A stretch of 64,000 nt of DNA from Linnemannia schmuckeri (lineage: Eukaryota; Mortierellomycota; Mortierellomycetes; Mortierellales; Mortierellaceae), in NCBI GenBank assembly GCA_029449235.1, contig JANATG010000007.1:496001-560000 (forward strand), read 5' to 3'. Positions 49,979 to 61,178 of this stretch are shown in pieces. Under the pieces are notes generated by a model. The model ran no database searches. It was not told the origin of the DNA and saw only the letters and a list, made by a program, of their open reading frames with translations. How positions within the stretch are numbered: the stretch's first letter is position 1; every line of letters begins with the position of its first letter. A program made the position numbers and the translations under genes.

Positions 49979-50001
49979 AAAAAAAAAAAAAAAAAAAAAA
50001 A
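49979..50001. repeat. A23 homopolymer
   Basis: Twenty-three A residues lie about 140 bases after the T18-G20 tract, so the two A/T tracts face each other in inverted orientation. Confidence 0.8.
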
Positions 50002-50799
50002 TCTCTTCATTTTTCACCAATAAACCTACTGTGAACTCCCGGTAAAGGGATTCCCCTGTTCGTCGGTGTAACGGCCCGTGGACTTGTTTTTTTTCCTCTC
50101 TTGGGCCTTAGTTGCGTTGCTCAATCTTACTGAATCTTCCACACTGGCACGTATTTCCCCATTTCAAGTGGACTGGGATCTTTTTTTCCTTGACTCTTCG
50201 CCGGAATAGGGTGTGCAAAAATAGACGGACTTTGATGTCCATGTCCAATGGACTAGTCAACTGCATGGATGTCATTTGGTTGCTTATCATCTATTATCTG
50301 TCAGACCTCGATCCTTGTCCTTAAATCGCCTGGTCAGTCTTATTTTTTTAGCCAATTTGTAGCTGCCCCTGACGAAACGGTGTACACGAGCGACGAGGAA
50401 GTAGGGAAGGAAAAAAAGGGATCTTGCACGCTCTCATTTTTACAAGCAGTTGCAACAGGATCTGTGTGCAAGATGGGAAGAGAAAGATGCAACGCTGCAA
50501 GGGAGGAAAGAAAAGGTGTATAAAGACGGTGATGGTGTAAGGGGTTGAGCTGTTATACTTTTTTTTATCGTTTTTCCTAACACTTGTGCAAGGAAAAGGG
50601 ACTCTTTATGTGCGTAAGCGAGCAAGCAGAAGACCATTTTTTGCCTGTTTGAACGAAGGAAAGCATGATGTGCCTGAGAGGTTGTGGTGCGTGAATATGT
50701 TCATGATGTCAATTCTTTGTTAACCGATGGTTCTGTAAACTAGCGAGACCAATATAAAAAAATTGATGGGGGTGGGACAGGGAAGAAAGAAAGGTACAG

Positions 50800-50801
<2 letters not shown>

Positions 50802-50836
<35 letters not shown>
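50802..50836. repeat. A35 homopolymer
   Basis: About 35 A residues in purine-rich non-coding DNA upstream of the exchanger gene. Confidence 0.8.
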
Positions 50837-50838
<2 letters not shown>

Positions 50839-51181
50839 AAGGCAAAAAGGAAAGCAAGGAACAAAACATAGCACCCTGCTTGGGACTATCTATCTGATAT
50901 CGCTCCTTGTTTTTTTCTGTTCCCGCGGTATGTGAGGGGACATAGACCGTTGTGTTTGTTTTGAACAGTGGGTCGTTGGATTGAGGGGAAAGGAGGGCAC
51001 CAAACAAATCGCCGCTTTCGTCAATTTTTGGTTTTCAATTTTCGATTTCCAACACTTTTACTTTTTATTTTCTTTTCTTTTCTCTTCACTCCTCTCCTCC
51101 CTCCTTCTCTCCCTCCCTTCGCCCTCCTCCCTCCCTCTTCTCTCCTCCGTCACCTCACTAGAGCAAAAGTCGACAAAGGTT

Positions 51182-54100
51182 ATGTCGAGACCGTCTCCAA
51201 GCGATAACACGATCAGTCCTGCTGACGATCCTCCATCCACATCCTCTCCTCCTATTGTGAGGTCCACAGAGTCCTCCCTCTCCACCGCAACAGCCGCCAC
51301 CAAATTCTCAACCCAACTCTCGCCCACCACCCCTCAATATGATAACACACCAGCATCTTCTAGAGTTCTCTCCATGGGCGGGCGGTTACAAGCTCGCTCG
51401 AGCAGAAAACGTGCACCCATCATGACTGCTGATCTAGAGCAACAAACCTCTGAAGGTGGAGTCCGTCGGCGAGCGGCAACAGGAACAGCAACAGAGGAGG
51501 CAGCAGCAGGGATGGGGACACACTGTGATCAGAACGGAGAGGACGGTAGTGGCCAATTGAACGAGAAGCGACAGCACTCGGCCATTCAAATCGACGACCA
51601 CGACAAACTTTCAGGAACGGCTTCCAAAGACGGCGTGGCAGTGGTGGTGGATACCAAGGAGCACGTCGACGGACACGACGAACACGACGAACACCATCGA
51701 ACTTGGACAGAACGCATGCACGGTCATCGACCCGATCGACACTTGTTCCCCTACCGCTCTGCTAAAGAGAACTATCGGGCAGCAAGAACATTCCTCCGTC
51801 GGTTCTTCTTCCTCTTCCTGATCATCCCTGCTTGGGTACTTCCCAATGTGATGACGAACAAGGCCAAGCACGACCTCGAGGTCTCTCACGGTGCTACTGC
51901 TCCTGCTAATGGAACGACCTCAGGAGCACACGGAGGCAACTTTACAACCATAACGCCCTTTGTGTCCTTCGCCGGGGGTGCTGAGGGAGCACACGGACCG
52001 GAACTGAGCAAGGGAGTCAACATTGCAACGTTTATCCTCAACATGTTGGTGATGATGCATCTGGGCAAGGCTGCGGATGCAGCCTTGGAACAATTGGTCC
52101 CCAAGTTTGGCATGGTAAGTAAGCACCAGTCTTCCCCCTTTCTTTGATACATATGCTAGCATTGCTCTGTGCTCCGAGGATTTCTTTAACTGTGGGTGCA
52201 TGTACGCACGCAACTCAATCCTAAAAAAAAAATATGGGTAGGGGGTACAAAGAGGAGGAGGAAAGGAAGGGTACGAGATGAAGAAGTTGCCTTTTGCTTG
52301 GTAACTTTAGACAGAGATAGGGCGAGAGAGCAACTGGTGTATTTTTGGGTGACAGACAGGTCCACGCCACACATACATGCAGATATGAACAAGGGTCTAG
52401 TCTCGCCCAGACGCCCAGAAAGCTCTCTTTTTTTTTTCTTCATTCTTGTTTCTTCTCCGACTGACAACAACGCAACATCAACAATGACAACGTAGATGTA
52501 GATGGTATCCTGTTGCTTACCTTGTTTAATGGTGGTCCAGAAGGTTTATTCTATGAACGTGGTGCATGCAAAGAACACTTCTTTTTAAGTATCCTTCCTT
52601 CCCACTCGTTAATATTATTCATCGATGCCTATTTGTATTGTGTTGTGCACTTGGCTCAGTCTACAAAAAAAAAACATATCCAAGCCCGCTCTGTGTATTT
52701 TGTTCGTTGCCCTCCCAATCCAATCCAATCCAGCCCAGCCTAGATCTCACTTCTCTCCCCCTTTTTATTTGAGATCATGTACACGTTCAGGTACAAGTAG
52801 TTTAATATTCCTTTTTCTTGTAATCTTCTAACCAAACGAATAATACACGTTGCCACCATCACTATCGCACAATAGAGCATTGTCAGTGTCCTTGATGCCA
52901 TGACCAGCAGTACAGTCGAGCTGGCTGTTGCAGCCTTTGCCCTCCGCAAGGGGCTGATCGAAGTCGTCCAAGCCGCCATGCTCGGCGCCATCCTCAACAA
53001 CTTGCTCCTGGTATATAAATTTTCGTCTCTCATCTCAAGCGATTTTTTTTATTATGAATTGTTATGGCTTTTCAGTGTGCAATTAACTTACCTCTTGCTC
53101 TTCTTTTTCATCTTCGTTGTCATATCTGATGTGTAGATGCTTGGAATTGCTATTTTCGTCGGAGGTATCTACAACCACCAACAAGAGTTGAAAAAGGTAC
53201 GTATTGCTTGTCTTACTCCCTCACAGCACACGTGTATATGTACTGATGGTTTGTTTCTTTTTGATGTGTCTGTGTGTGTGACGAAAGAATAACCCGTACT
53301 TCGTGTTTGTGCTGTGCTACGAATAGGAAACAACGCAAACCAGTGTCAACATTCTACTCCTCACATCCATTGCCTATGTGGTCCCAGTAGCGCTCAACAA
53401 GGCTCTAATGAACATCCGGACAGCAGGCCTACCTCCCAAAACCGACCCGACCTACCTCGCCCGCTACATCGAGGTCAAAGAGTCTGTCGATGTCGACATC
53501 CTGAGCCTCTCCAAAATCATGGCCGTGCTCCTGTTAGTCATCTATGTCGCCTGTCTGCTCTACCAGTACCACAGCCGGACATTTATGGTCACCCCAGAAG
53601 CCAAACATGAAGGCCCCCATACGGTCGATCATCGGTATACACATTTCTGGTTTGCAGGTGTGGCCTATGTCTGTGTGCTTGCGGCGCAGATTTATTCTGC
53701 GAACCTGTTGGTCCATGCGGTCGAAGGTTTCGGACGACAGTACCATTTGAACGATTCGTTTGTGGGCTTTGTATTGTTACCGATCGTTTTGGTGGCCGAC
53801 TTGCAGGAGGAAGTAATTGCGATCCGGGAGTCACGGGCGAATCGGTTGGATAAGGCTGTTGCATTGATGGTGGGGTCCTGTATGCAGATTGCTTTACTTG
53901 TGACGCCGATCTTGGTGCTTTTGGGATGGATTCTGGATGAGCCGATGACGTTCCGGTTCGGTATTATGGAAGTTGTAATCTTGGCCGGGTCGGTGGTGTT
54001 GGTGAACTATTTGATTGCTGACCATCAAACGAATTGGATGGAGGGAATCATGTTGATTGCGCTGTTTTTGATGTGCGCCTTTGCGTTCTATTATGTCCCG

Positions 54101-54190
54101 CCGGTGACGATTGGAAAGGGCCTGGAAACCCTGGGGACTGTCACTGCAGATGGTACCTTAGCCCCCGGTGATAGCAGCGGAGGGCATTAG
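51182..54190 (+). CDS. Vcx1-like CaCA/CAX family cation:proton exchanger with altered signature motifs, 4 exons, 663 aa
   Basis: Exons 51182-52114, 52876-53010, 53137-53196, 53327-54190; each is a multiple of three. A ~190-residue Ser/Thr/His-rich cytosolic N-terminus precedes FPYRSAKENYRAARTFLRRF and the first helices. The fold matches Vcx1: LRKGLIEVVQAAMLGAILNNLLL then GGIYNHQQELKK in repeat 1, and DKAVALMVGSCMQIALLVTPILVLLGWILDEPMTF with NYLIADHQTNWMEG in repeat 2. The family motif GNxxE is not kept: repeat 1 reads SSTVE (residues 322-326) and repeat 2 reads ADLQEE (533-538) where Vcx1-type proteins have GNAAEH. The acidic residue is retained at both places. Role by family: vacuolar Ca2+ uptake driven by protons; because of the motif changes the ion and even activity are open. 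Intron 1 is 761 bases. Confidence 0.85.
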
Positions 54191-54310
54191 CATCCCTTTG
54201 AGCCTGTTCTTCAATTCGTCAGCATCCTTTTGTATATTTTTATCATTTTTTTTTATTAATGAAACTGTTAGATATTTTCTGTTTTCTTGACTTTCCTTGT
54301 CCGTATGGCC
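54191..54310. terminator. Convergent 3' gap between exchanger and small membrane protein gene
   Basis: Only 120 bases separate the stop codons. A TTTATT at about 54252-54257 gives AATAAA on the minus strand, about 55 bases past the stop of the minus-strand gene. Confidence 0.5.
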
Positions 54311-54858
54311 TTATGCAATAGCTGGGACTGGCACTGCAGCCCCTGCTACTGATGGTACTGCTGGTGTGGAGAGAGAAGCGGCGGCGGCAACCTTCTGGTG
54401 CTGCTCTTCAGCGGATCCATAAAGGATATCATGTCGCTTCTGTTCTGCGACACGGATCTGAAGTTCCCGATCTCTGCGTTCAAAGTTTGTGAATGTGGTG
54501 TCGGAACCATTACCGAATCCTCCCAAGAACGCGGCCACGAACAGCCACATCTAATTTGGTCATTGTTGGACGAGATAAAGAATGTATGTATGATGTCAGT
54601 TGGATGTATTCGATTGCTTGAACAAATTTTTTTTTTCGTAGAATGAGTGAATGATGCATGAAATGACCAGAAGAAAAAATGAGAAAGGGATAGAAGTACC
54701 TTTTGAGGGGGTTTGATGGCGGCAAATTTTGGCGAGACGGCGGTGAGGACACCTCCGGCAAAGAGGGCAACTGTGCAGTATTTGAGGGCTCCGATGGCAC
54801 CTCCACGCATGGCCTCGGTGGCAGCGGCATCGTCCATTCTTTCCGTGATCAGACGCAT
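54311..54858 (-). CDS. Small two-helix membrane protein, 2 exons, 132 aa, possibly HIG1-like
   Basis: Minus-strand exons 54858-54700 and 54550-54311, joined in phase 0. The product has a short N-terminus, a first hydrophobic segment (ALKYCTVALFAGGVLTAV), a short loop with SPKFAAIKPPQK, a second one (MWLFVAAFLGGFGNG) and then a charged helix (FERRDRELQIRVAEQKRHDILYG) with an Ala/Pro-rich tail. This two-helix hairpin with a following charged helix recalls small mitochondrial inner-membrane proteins annotated as HIG1-like in fungi, but I cannot confirm the HIG1 motif. A second in-frame ATG (MDDAAATEA) seven codons in is an equally good start. The clean intron and convergent placement next to the exchanger support a real gene. 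Confidence 0.75.
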
Positions 54859-56446
54859 GTTTGATTATATGTGTTGTGCTGTTTGGTTGGTTTAAGTAAG
54901 GGTGGAGTGAGAGAAAGATATCGAAGAATGCAAAAGATAAGCGTGGTATTCCTGTGGATGATATGGTGGGGGTGCGTGGATAATTTTGATACGGATATGT
55001 GAATGAGAGAGAATGAGAGAGAAGGAGAGATGTGGATGGGGGAGCATTTTGCATCTGGTGCCCTTTTATATCTTTTTGTCCCTTTGACTGCTATGACATT
55101 TTTTTTATTTTCTTCCGGATGCTCAGCGAATGAGAAGAATGCACTGACTGGTTACGCCCAATTTGCAAACGATCGCTTTTCGTTCAATTATCGAGAGAGA
55201 GCGAGAGATTGCTTGATTTGGTCCTTCCGGTCTCAGCGCCACAACTCCCTCTCCTTTTCCTCCTCTTCCTTATAAAAATTATTTCTTCTGTCATTGTCAT
55301 TTACAAAAAATCTTCACCACGTTGTCCGGCAGCCAACCAGCTCGGTTATCTCTCCACCCTTTCTTACTCCATCATTCTTCCTTTCTTTCTCTTTTGCTTT
55401 TTGTCCGGATTGCTAAGTGAGTATGTTTCTTTCTGCCGGGCTGTGATAGGAAGAGAAGGATGAACAAGAATACCCACAAATCATTTCAATAGTGAGCAAA
55501 TCAAATGCTTTTTGCACTCTCCCACGAAGACGAGAAGATTCCTTCGGAGAGCATCATCCAACTTTTGCATACATGGCAATCGTATGCAGTTGAAGCAGCG
55601 TGAAGAGGGAACCATGTCCGATAAGTATATGGTGTGCTGATGTGTGGTAAAGTTCTCTCCATGCCTTTAGATCCACTGCGCAATTGGCAGCAAAAAAAAA
55701 GTTCAATAAGAAGTGTGTAATTGCTTCTCCTCTTCTTTGTAAGACATTTCCCTTGTATCCTTCCGGGGAAATCAGGGATGAGCATTTTAGCCCCGATTTC
55801 CATATTTGTGACACCCCCATCCCGTGGCTCCGTGCTCCTCCACCGTACCCTTCTATCCCTTTCCCTTTCCTTTCCCTCTCTCCCTTCCCTGTGCGTGCAC
55901 CACGATAATCTAAGCTTCTTCTCCACTCTTCTTCCAGGACTCCGGGTTTCGCAGATCGCTTTTTGTATTTTCGTTCTTTTTCTATCTCACTTCAATCGCT
56001 TGCCTTTTGTCATATCTTTTTTCTTTTTATATTTTTTTCAACCGCCTTTTGAGCAAAACTGCCGCACACTCCTTTTTCTTATTCTTCCGCTTCCTTTCAT
56101 TTCCTTCAGCCAACAGGCGGCAGAAAAAAAAAAAAAAAAAAAAAGACATTATTAAAACAGCTTATTTCCTTGCTTAATCCTTTTAATTAATGTGACAATG
56201 ACATGCGCAATGTAATCTTTTTCTCTCAATGATTTTCTCATCTTGGTCTTTTCAACATTTAATGCGATAACGGTATGTTCGACGTATGTTTTTTATCTTT
56301 TATTTTTGGTTGTATGTACTATTTTTTTTTTTTTTAAAGTTTTTGTTTCGTGTGTGTAGAACGATATGTGAAGAGAAAAAAAATATATGGAGGGGTATAT
56401 GCAATATAGAAAAGAAAACAAAAATCATCTCTCTTTCTCTTTTTTT
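54859..56446. other. Intergenic region upstream of the small membrane protein gene, downstream of the NTF2-like gene
   Basis: No gene is seen in these 1.59 kb. The start-proximal part (54990-55030) has GAATGAGAGA repeats, the purine-rich mirror of CT-rich leaders. The middle (55840-56110) is pyrimidine-rich. An A21 tract lies at 56124-56144. ORFs here (for example 55721-56155) are composed of low-complexity Phe/Leu/Ser and are rejected. Confidence 0.5.
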
Positions 56447-57184
56447 TTAGGAACGACTCTCACCACCGGTAATAGCCTTGGTGATCGTCTGATAAGTTCC
56501 TAGCCCACCAGGACGCATCATCTGCCTCATCCGATCAACCTCCTCTCTTGCAGTAGCAACTCTCTTCTCAACAGTAGTCTTGGCCTGATCCACCAGATTT
56601 TGTGCCCGGAGCGTCATTTCCCGCGACCGTTGCTGGATATCACTACTGGATTTCTCGATAATATCGTTCGACAGCTTTTGGACTTCTTCGGCGCGGAACT
56701 GCAGGTAGCCTGTTGTTTGGTTCGCTGTGTGGAGGAATCCGCCTGCGCTCGTCAGCATCGATCCAAGAACGTTTCTAAAATGCGTGTGTGTGAGAGAGAG
56801 AGAGAGAGAGAGAGCGAATGAGAAAGTTGACTGAGAGAATGAGTTCGAGTTTGGCGAAGTAAGAACAAAAATATGAAGTGAGCAAACATCTGAGACGAAT
56901 AAAGGCCGATACGTACCGGACGACGTGATCGTACCACCATCCGAGCAGAGGCATAGACTGGACAATCCCCTCCAGTGTCCATGAATCCTGGTGGCTGTAG
57001 ATCATGGGTCCTTCGGGCGAGTCTCGGAAATGCAAGGTCGTTGTGGCTGGCACCTGCAGGTGGACCAAAGGAAACAAGCGCGGCCTCAGGTTCTGAATCA
57101 GAGAGATGATCGCCGTATGACCACTATTATTTTGCACATTTGAAAAAAAGAGACGTGGCATAGTATGTTAGTCGAGAGCCAGTG

Positions 57185-57216
<32 letters not shown>

Positions 57217-57450
57217 GCGTGTGCGTGATTTATGGGAGATAAGAAATGGTAGCGAGGTTTATGATCATGGTCACGGTCCATGACCTGTGCTGTGGACAAA
57301 AAGCACTCAACTCTATCCTCCTTTTTGTTGACATAGTTGTTTTCCCTGTTGTACTTCTTTGTTGTTTGTTTTTCCTCGATGTGTTATGATGTCCTCAAAC
57401 CCACATGCTGCGCTTTGGAAAAGAAGAAATGACTCGGACCCCTGAAAAGC

Positions 57451-57487
<37 letters not shown>

Positions 57488-58759
57488 ATAGTCGTTCTCA
57501 TGCCGAACATCCACCTGTGAGTCAATAGGAGTCGAAGGATGGTCGATATTCGATTTTCCTGGGCTGTTTATTCATGGGAGTAGTCAAGATCCGTTATTGT
57601 CCTCCTGTTCCTTGATCCTGCCCAAAGAACCCTCACATGTTATGTGCGTTTTCTGTCGCTCTCGCTTGAAATGCTGACATTATCCTGAAGCGTAACTCCT
57701 GAACACAGAGCCACACACACATGTTTGCTTTTGTGTATCGCATTATGGATATGGCGTCTCCTGTAATTAGCGTCGCGTGGCAAATATATCCGAGAAAATG
57801 TGGATGGATGGATGAGCGGGTGGGTAGGCGGGGTCCATAAATGAGACGCGCAAGTGTGTAACACCATCAATTGGCAGTAGGTGTCTTTATATGTGTTCGG
57901 TCTGAGGTGATGGTAGTGGCGGTGAGAGGACCAGGACGAGTTACCCTGTTCATGTGTTGGTCAAGCAAACCATAATGAAGCTCTTGTTTGTCCATGTAAC
58001 CGTCCCTTCCTTCCATTGAAACTAGCTCCCGATAATAATTGGCCTCTCAGTTATTGCATAGAGACCATGTCATCCTGAATTGGTTTTGTTGTTATTTTCT
58101 TGGTCCATGCCCCCCATGTGTTTGTGAGAATTCTCCTTCGTAAGCCCGATTGCCTATCCTTGCGGGTTCGTCCTCTGCCAAACAGGTTGGTGCATGCAGA
58201 TATAGGTGTGTATAGTACAGTACACTGGGAAACTTACTCATAGACAATGTTGGTGACTTCAGGCTCGTCCTTGTTCAGAGAGATCCACACCCTGAAGACC
58301 TTACGAATGTTATATTTCCCTTCAATTGTCAACGCTGGATGAATGTATCTAGATTGGCAAAAGCACATTCCCACACAAAGTAATGAATGGTTAGTTTTCA
58401 ATTTCCTGCAGCCTGCAGGTAAAACAATAACCTATTTTGCATCCATTCATCGATTGCTGCTCCCAACAAAAAAACAATGATGAATTGTGAATTGTGTAAG
58501 CAAAGGGGATTGAGCAGTAGAGATAGAAAAAGTGGCACGCTGTGTGAAATTTCAATCCTGCCTGCCAGGCGAGGTGCGCCTCGGTTGCAAGGACAGAATG
58601 TCGATGGCAATAATAAAACGTGTGAGCGTGTGTACATAGAGATGGCGAGCAGACGACGTTGTTGGGACAATGGTTCAGGGCATTGGCCAATGGTCAAGAA
58701 TTAGACCGGAAATAACACCAAATAATATTGCCAACTTTGTTGGTTGAGGTGAGGGACTG

Positions 58760-58797
<38 letters not shown>

Positions 58798-60259
58798 CAG
58801 AAATATGTGTTTGACACATGCAAAACATATAATAAATGAATTGAGAAAACGAGCGCCATATACACACTCGGGTCATACGACGGGTCAAAGGGTCCCCTTT
58901 GTTCGTCATAGGGTAGCACTTGGCATGCAACAATTATATGAAGGACAAAAAAATTAAAATACTCAGCCGCCTCCTATGGTTACCAAGTCAACTCTAGGCA
59001 ATTTAATGATCAAACCATTTTCCTCTTGACAGGCATTCCTTCCATTTGCCACGTCTTTTTTCTTTTGGCTAGCTATAATACTCGATGATATGACTTGCAC
59101 GTTAAAGTATCGCAGAGTAGTGAAGAGGAAGACGAAGTGAAAAGAGGGCAAGCAGGGCTGAAAATACCACATGCTTGTCCAAGTGCCGTTTTTCACGTTT
59201 TGTGTAATTCTTGCAAGGCAGCAAAGCCAGGAGTGTGCTTGTGCTCACGACAACAACCCCTCTCCCGTTGAACATTGACGTTTGGGCCATTTTTTTTTCC
59301 GGGTGTTGAACATGAGAGGAGGAATTGTGCAAGATGGAAAAAAGGGGGTAGCGAAAAAAAGAGGGATGGGAAAGAGAGGAAAGGAAAAAGAGTAAAAAAG
59401 AAAAGAAAGTGGTGAATATAACAGAAAGAACGTGGTGCGTGCTTACTTGGCATCGTCTGTGAAGAAGTCCTCAAGGATCTCCTTGTGCATTTCTTCGTCG
59501 TAGCTCGTCAGGCGGTTGGCGATCCACCAGATAAACTCCATGTTCCTATCTGTTCATGTTTGAAAACGACATGCGCATTCGAAAGATAAAGAAAGGAGTA
59601 AGAAAGAGGAAGCAGTAGATATGGTTCGTTAGTTGAGTGACCAAAGTATTCTTGTTTTCGGGCTATGAAAGGAAAAAAAAAGGGGATCATATGAAAAGGG
59701 TTGAGTGGGAGGAGCGGGGGTTGCCTTGACTGAGTCTTCTTTCCTGAAAGATTCATGACGGAAATACAGCATGCCATTGAATACTGTGCCGCAATGCCTT
59801 GTACTTTTTTCTTTACTCTGCCTCCTCCACACTACCCCAACCCAAACTGAACACACACGCACACACACATCGCCTTTTCATTTGGTCCTTTGTCCAACCC
59901 CAAAAAATCCACTTGGCGAGGAGGGAAAAAGAACGACGATACCAAAACGTGTTTGATTTTTTTTTCTTGGTTTTGGTTGTGCAGCCGAAGGAAGGCTAGC
60001 TTCGTTTGTTGTTGGTTTTCAACCGAGGGTGAACGGTACGAGAGGGCAAGGACGAGAGGGCAAGGACGAGAGGGCAAGGACGAGAGGGCAAGGACGAGAG
60101 GAAGAAAGTGGGAAGCAAGGTAATAGCAGGCCGATAATGAATCAACAACATACCAGTAACGACATCATGGTAGTTGCTACTGATGTTGCTCATTTCGCTC
60201 AAGCTGCTTCTCGAGGATGTCTCGAAGCTCTTGTCGGAAGACTCCATTGTGGTGTTCAT
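56447..60259 (-). CDS. SigF-like NTF2-like domain protein, 5 exons with very long introns, 284 aa
   Basis: Minus-strand exons: 60259-60154, 59549-59447, 58348-58238, 57123-56917, 56774-56447; all phases agree only with the acceptor ending ...GAACAG before 59549, which gives TDRNMEFIWW. The middle of the protein (KEILEDFFTDDAKYIHPALTIEG, YNIRKVFRVWISLNKDEPEVTNIVY, HTAIISLIQNLRPRLFPLVHLQVPATTTLHF, YSHQDSWTLEGIVQSMPLL) has the pattern of the fungal SigF-like NTF2-like fold, an alpha/beta barrel next to membrane-active segments. The C-terminal ~90 residues form a charged coiled coil (FRAEEVQKLSNDIIEKSSSDIQQRSREM). Function is unknown. Introns add up to about 2.96 kb against 0.86 kb of coding sequence and contain A28, A35 and A33 tracts and a 14-bp minisatellite. 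Confidence is high for the gene and moderate for exon 1. Confidence 0.82.
56792..56814. repeat. GA (CT on coding strand) microsatellite before a splice acceptor
   Basis: About 11 GA units on the plus strand preceded by GT units; on the coding strand it forms a CT-rich polypyrimidine tract before the acceptor of the last exon of the NTF2-like gene. Confidence 0.75.
57185..57212. repeat. A28 homopolymer in intron 3 of the NTF2-like gene
   Basis: Twenty-eight A on the plus strand, i.e. T28 on the coding strand, about 60 bases before the acceptor of exon 4. Confidence 0.8.
57452..57486. repeat. A35 homopolymer in intron 3 of the NTF2-like gene
   Basis: About 35 A on the plus strand inside the 1114-base third intron. 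Confidence 0.8.
58764..58796. repeat. A33 homopolymer in intron 2 of the NTF2-like gene
   Basis: About 33 A on the plus strand inside the 1098-base second intron. Confidence 0.8.
60040..60101. repeat. 14-bp minisatellite in intron 1 of the NTF2-like gene
   Basis: Four perfect copies of GAGAGGGCAAGGAC plus six bases of a fifth. The array lies inside the 604-base first intron, near its donor side on the coding strand. Confidence 0.9.
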
Positions 60260-61178
60260 GAGGCTGGTCGGTTGATTGGTTAGGTTGTGAAGCGAGGAGT
60301 AGTGGATGAGAAGAGAGATCAGGGTAAAGGAAGGAAGGTGAGAGTGAAGTGGATGAGGAGTAGACAGAGTACGTGAAAGAGAACTAAGGTTGAAGGAGAA
60401 AAAAAGAGATGTGAAAGATGTGATGGAAAAAATAAAAAGGAAGGGACAAGAGAAAATGGAAAGAAAGGAGGAGGGGATGAGGAAGGACGACAAGAAAAGA
60501 AAAATAAAATCTCCAGGGACAGTTCAGGGACAGGACACAGTAAGAGTGGACTGAGTGTGTCGATTCTGATTTGCTGGGTCGCAGATAAAGTCATCAGTTT
60601 GTGCCACTCATCGTCGCGTTGATATTCGTTCATATTTGTTCCTGAAGGGAAGAAAAAAAAAAGGAAAAAAAAAAAGGCGCGTTCGTGTACTACGCATCGC
60701 ATCTTATCGCTCCTGACATTTCACTTCACTACTCCTTTCCTCTTTAGCCTCCTTACTTCTTCCAGGGTAAAAAAAAAACTCTCTGCAACAACGACCATCC
60801 TTGTCAATGTCGTCTTTTACGCCTAAGTTCGCTATCGTCGCTTAAAAAAAACGAAAAGATAGTCACTGCCATTAACATTCCAACTTATATGGTTACTGCT
60901 CATCTCCTTTCCTTTGTCTATCTCTTTTTTCACGCCTTTCCTCCAACAGCATGTGCACGATCCACCTTGTCCGCTGCCGTAACAAGATCAAACTGTTTGT
61001 TCGCCTGTTATTTTTATTCACAAAAGGCAAAAAAAAATCGACGCTTTTCGCCACTATAAAGGCGGAGGAGGAAAGCACAGGAAGGAGAGGGAGACAGAGA
61101 GATGAGAGAGATGAGAAAGTGGGCATCTCGTCATCTTGATAACCGAGGGTGGCCGTCTCAACAGGCCATAGCATTTCT
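60260..61178. other. Intergenic region: NTF2-like promoter and 3' side of secreted protein 1
   Basis: No gene is seen. The 250 bases above the NTF2-like start (60260-60510) are purine-rich on the plus strand, consistent with a CT-rich leader on the coding strand. Reading frames at 61054-61174 continue the downstream side of secreted protein 1 in other frames and are discussed as a finding. Confidence 0.45.

Larger units (their letters stand above)
49015..51181. other. Gene-free gap with long homopolymers upstream of the exchanger gene
   Basis: I find no credible gene on either strand in these 2.17 kb. An AATAAA for RBM22 lies at 49062-49067. The middle holds T18G20, A23 and A35 tracts. The last ~130 bases (51050-51181) are strongly pyrimidine-rich (CTCCTCCCTCC type) and form the probable leader of the exchanger gene. 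I saw no tRNA cloverleaf signature. Confidence 0.5.

Noticed and set aside
60319..60702. 127-residue minus-strand frame above the NTF2-like gene
   Set aside because: Phe/Ser/Leu low-complexity translation of a CT-rich leader, not a protein pattern.
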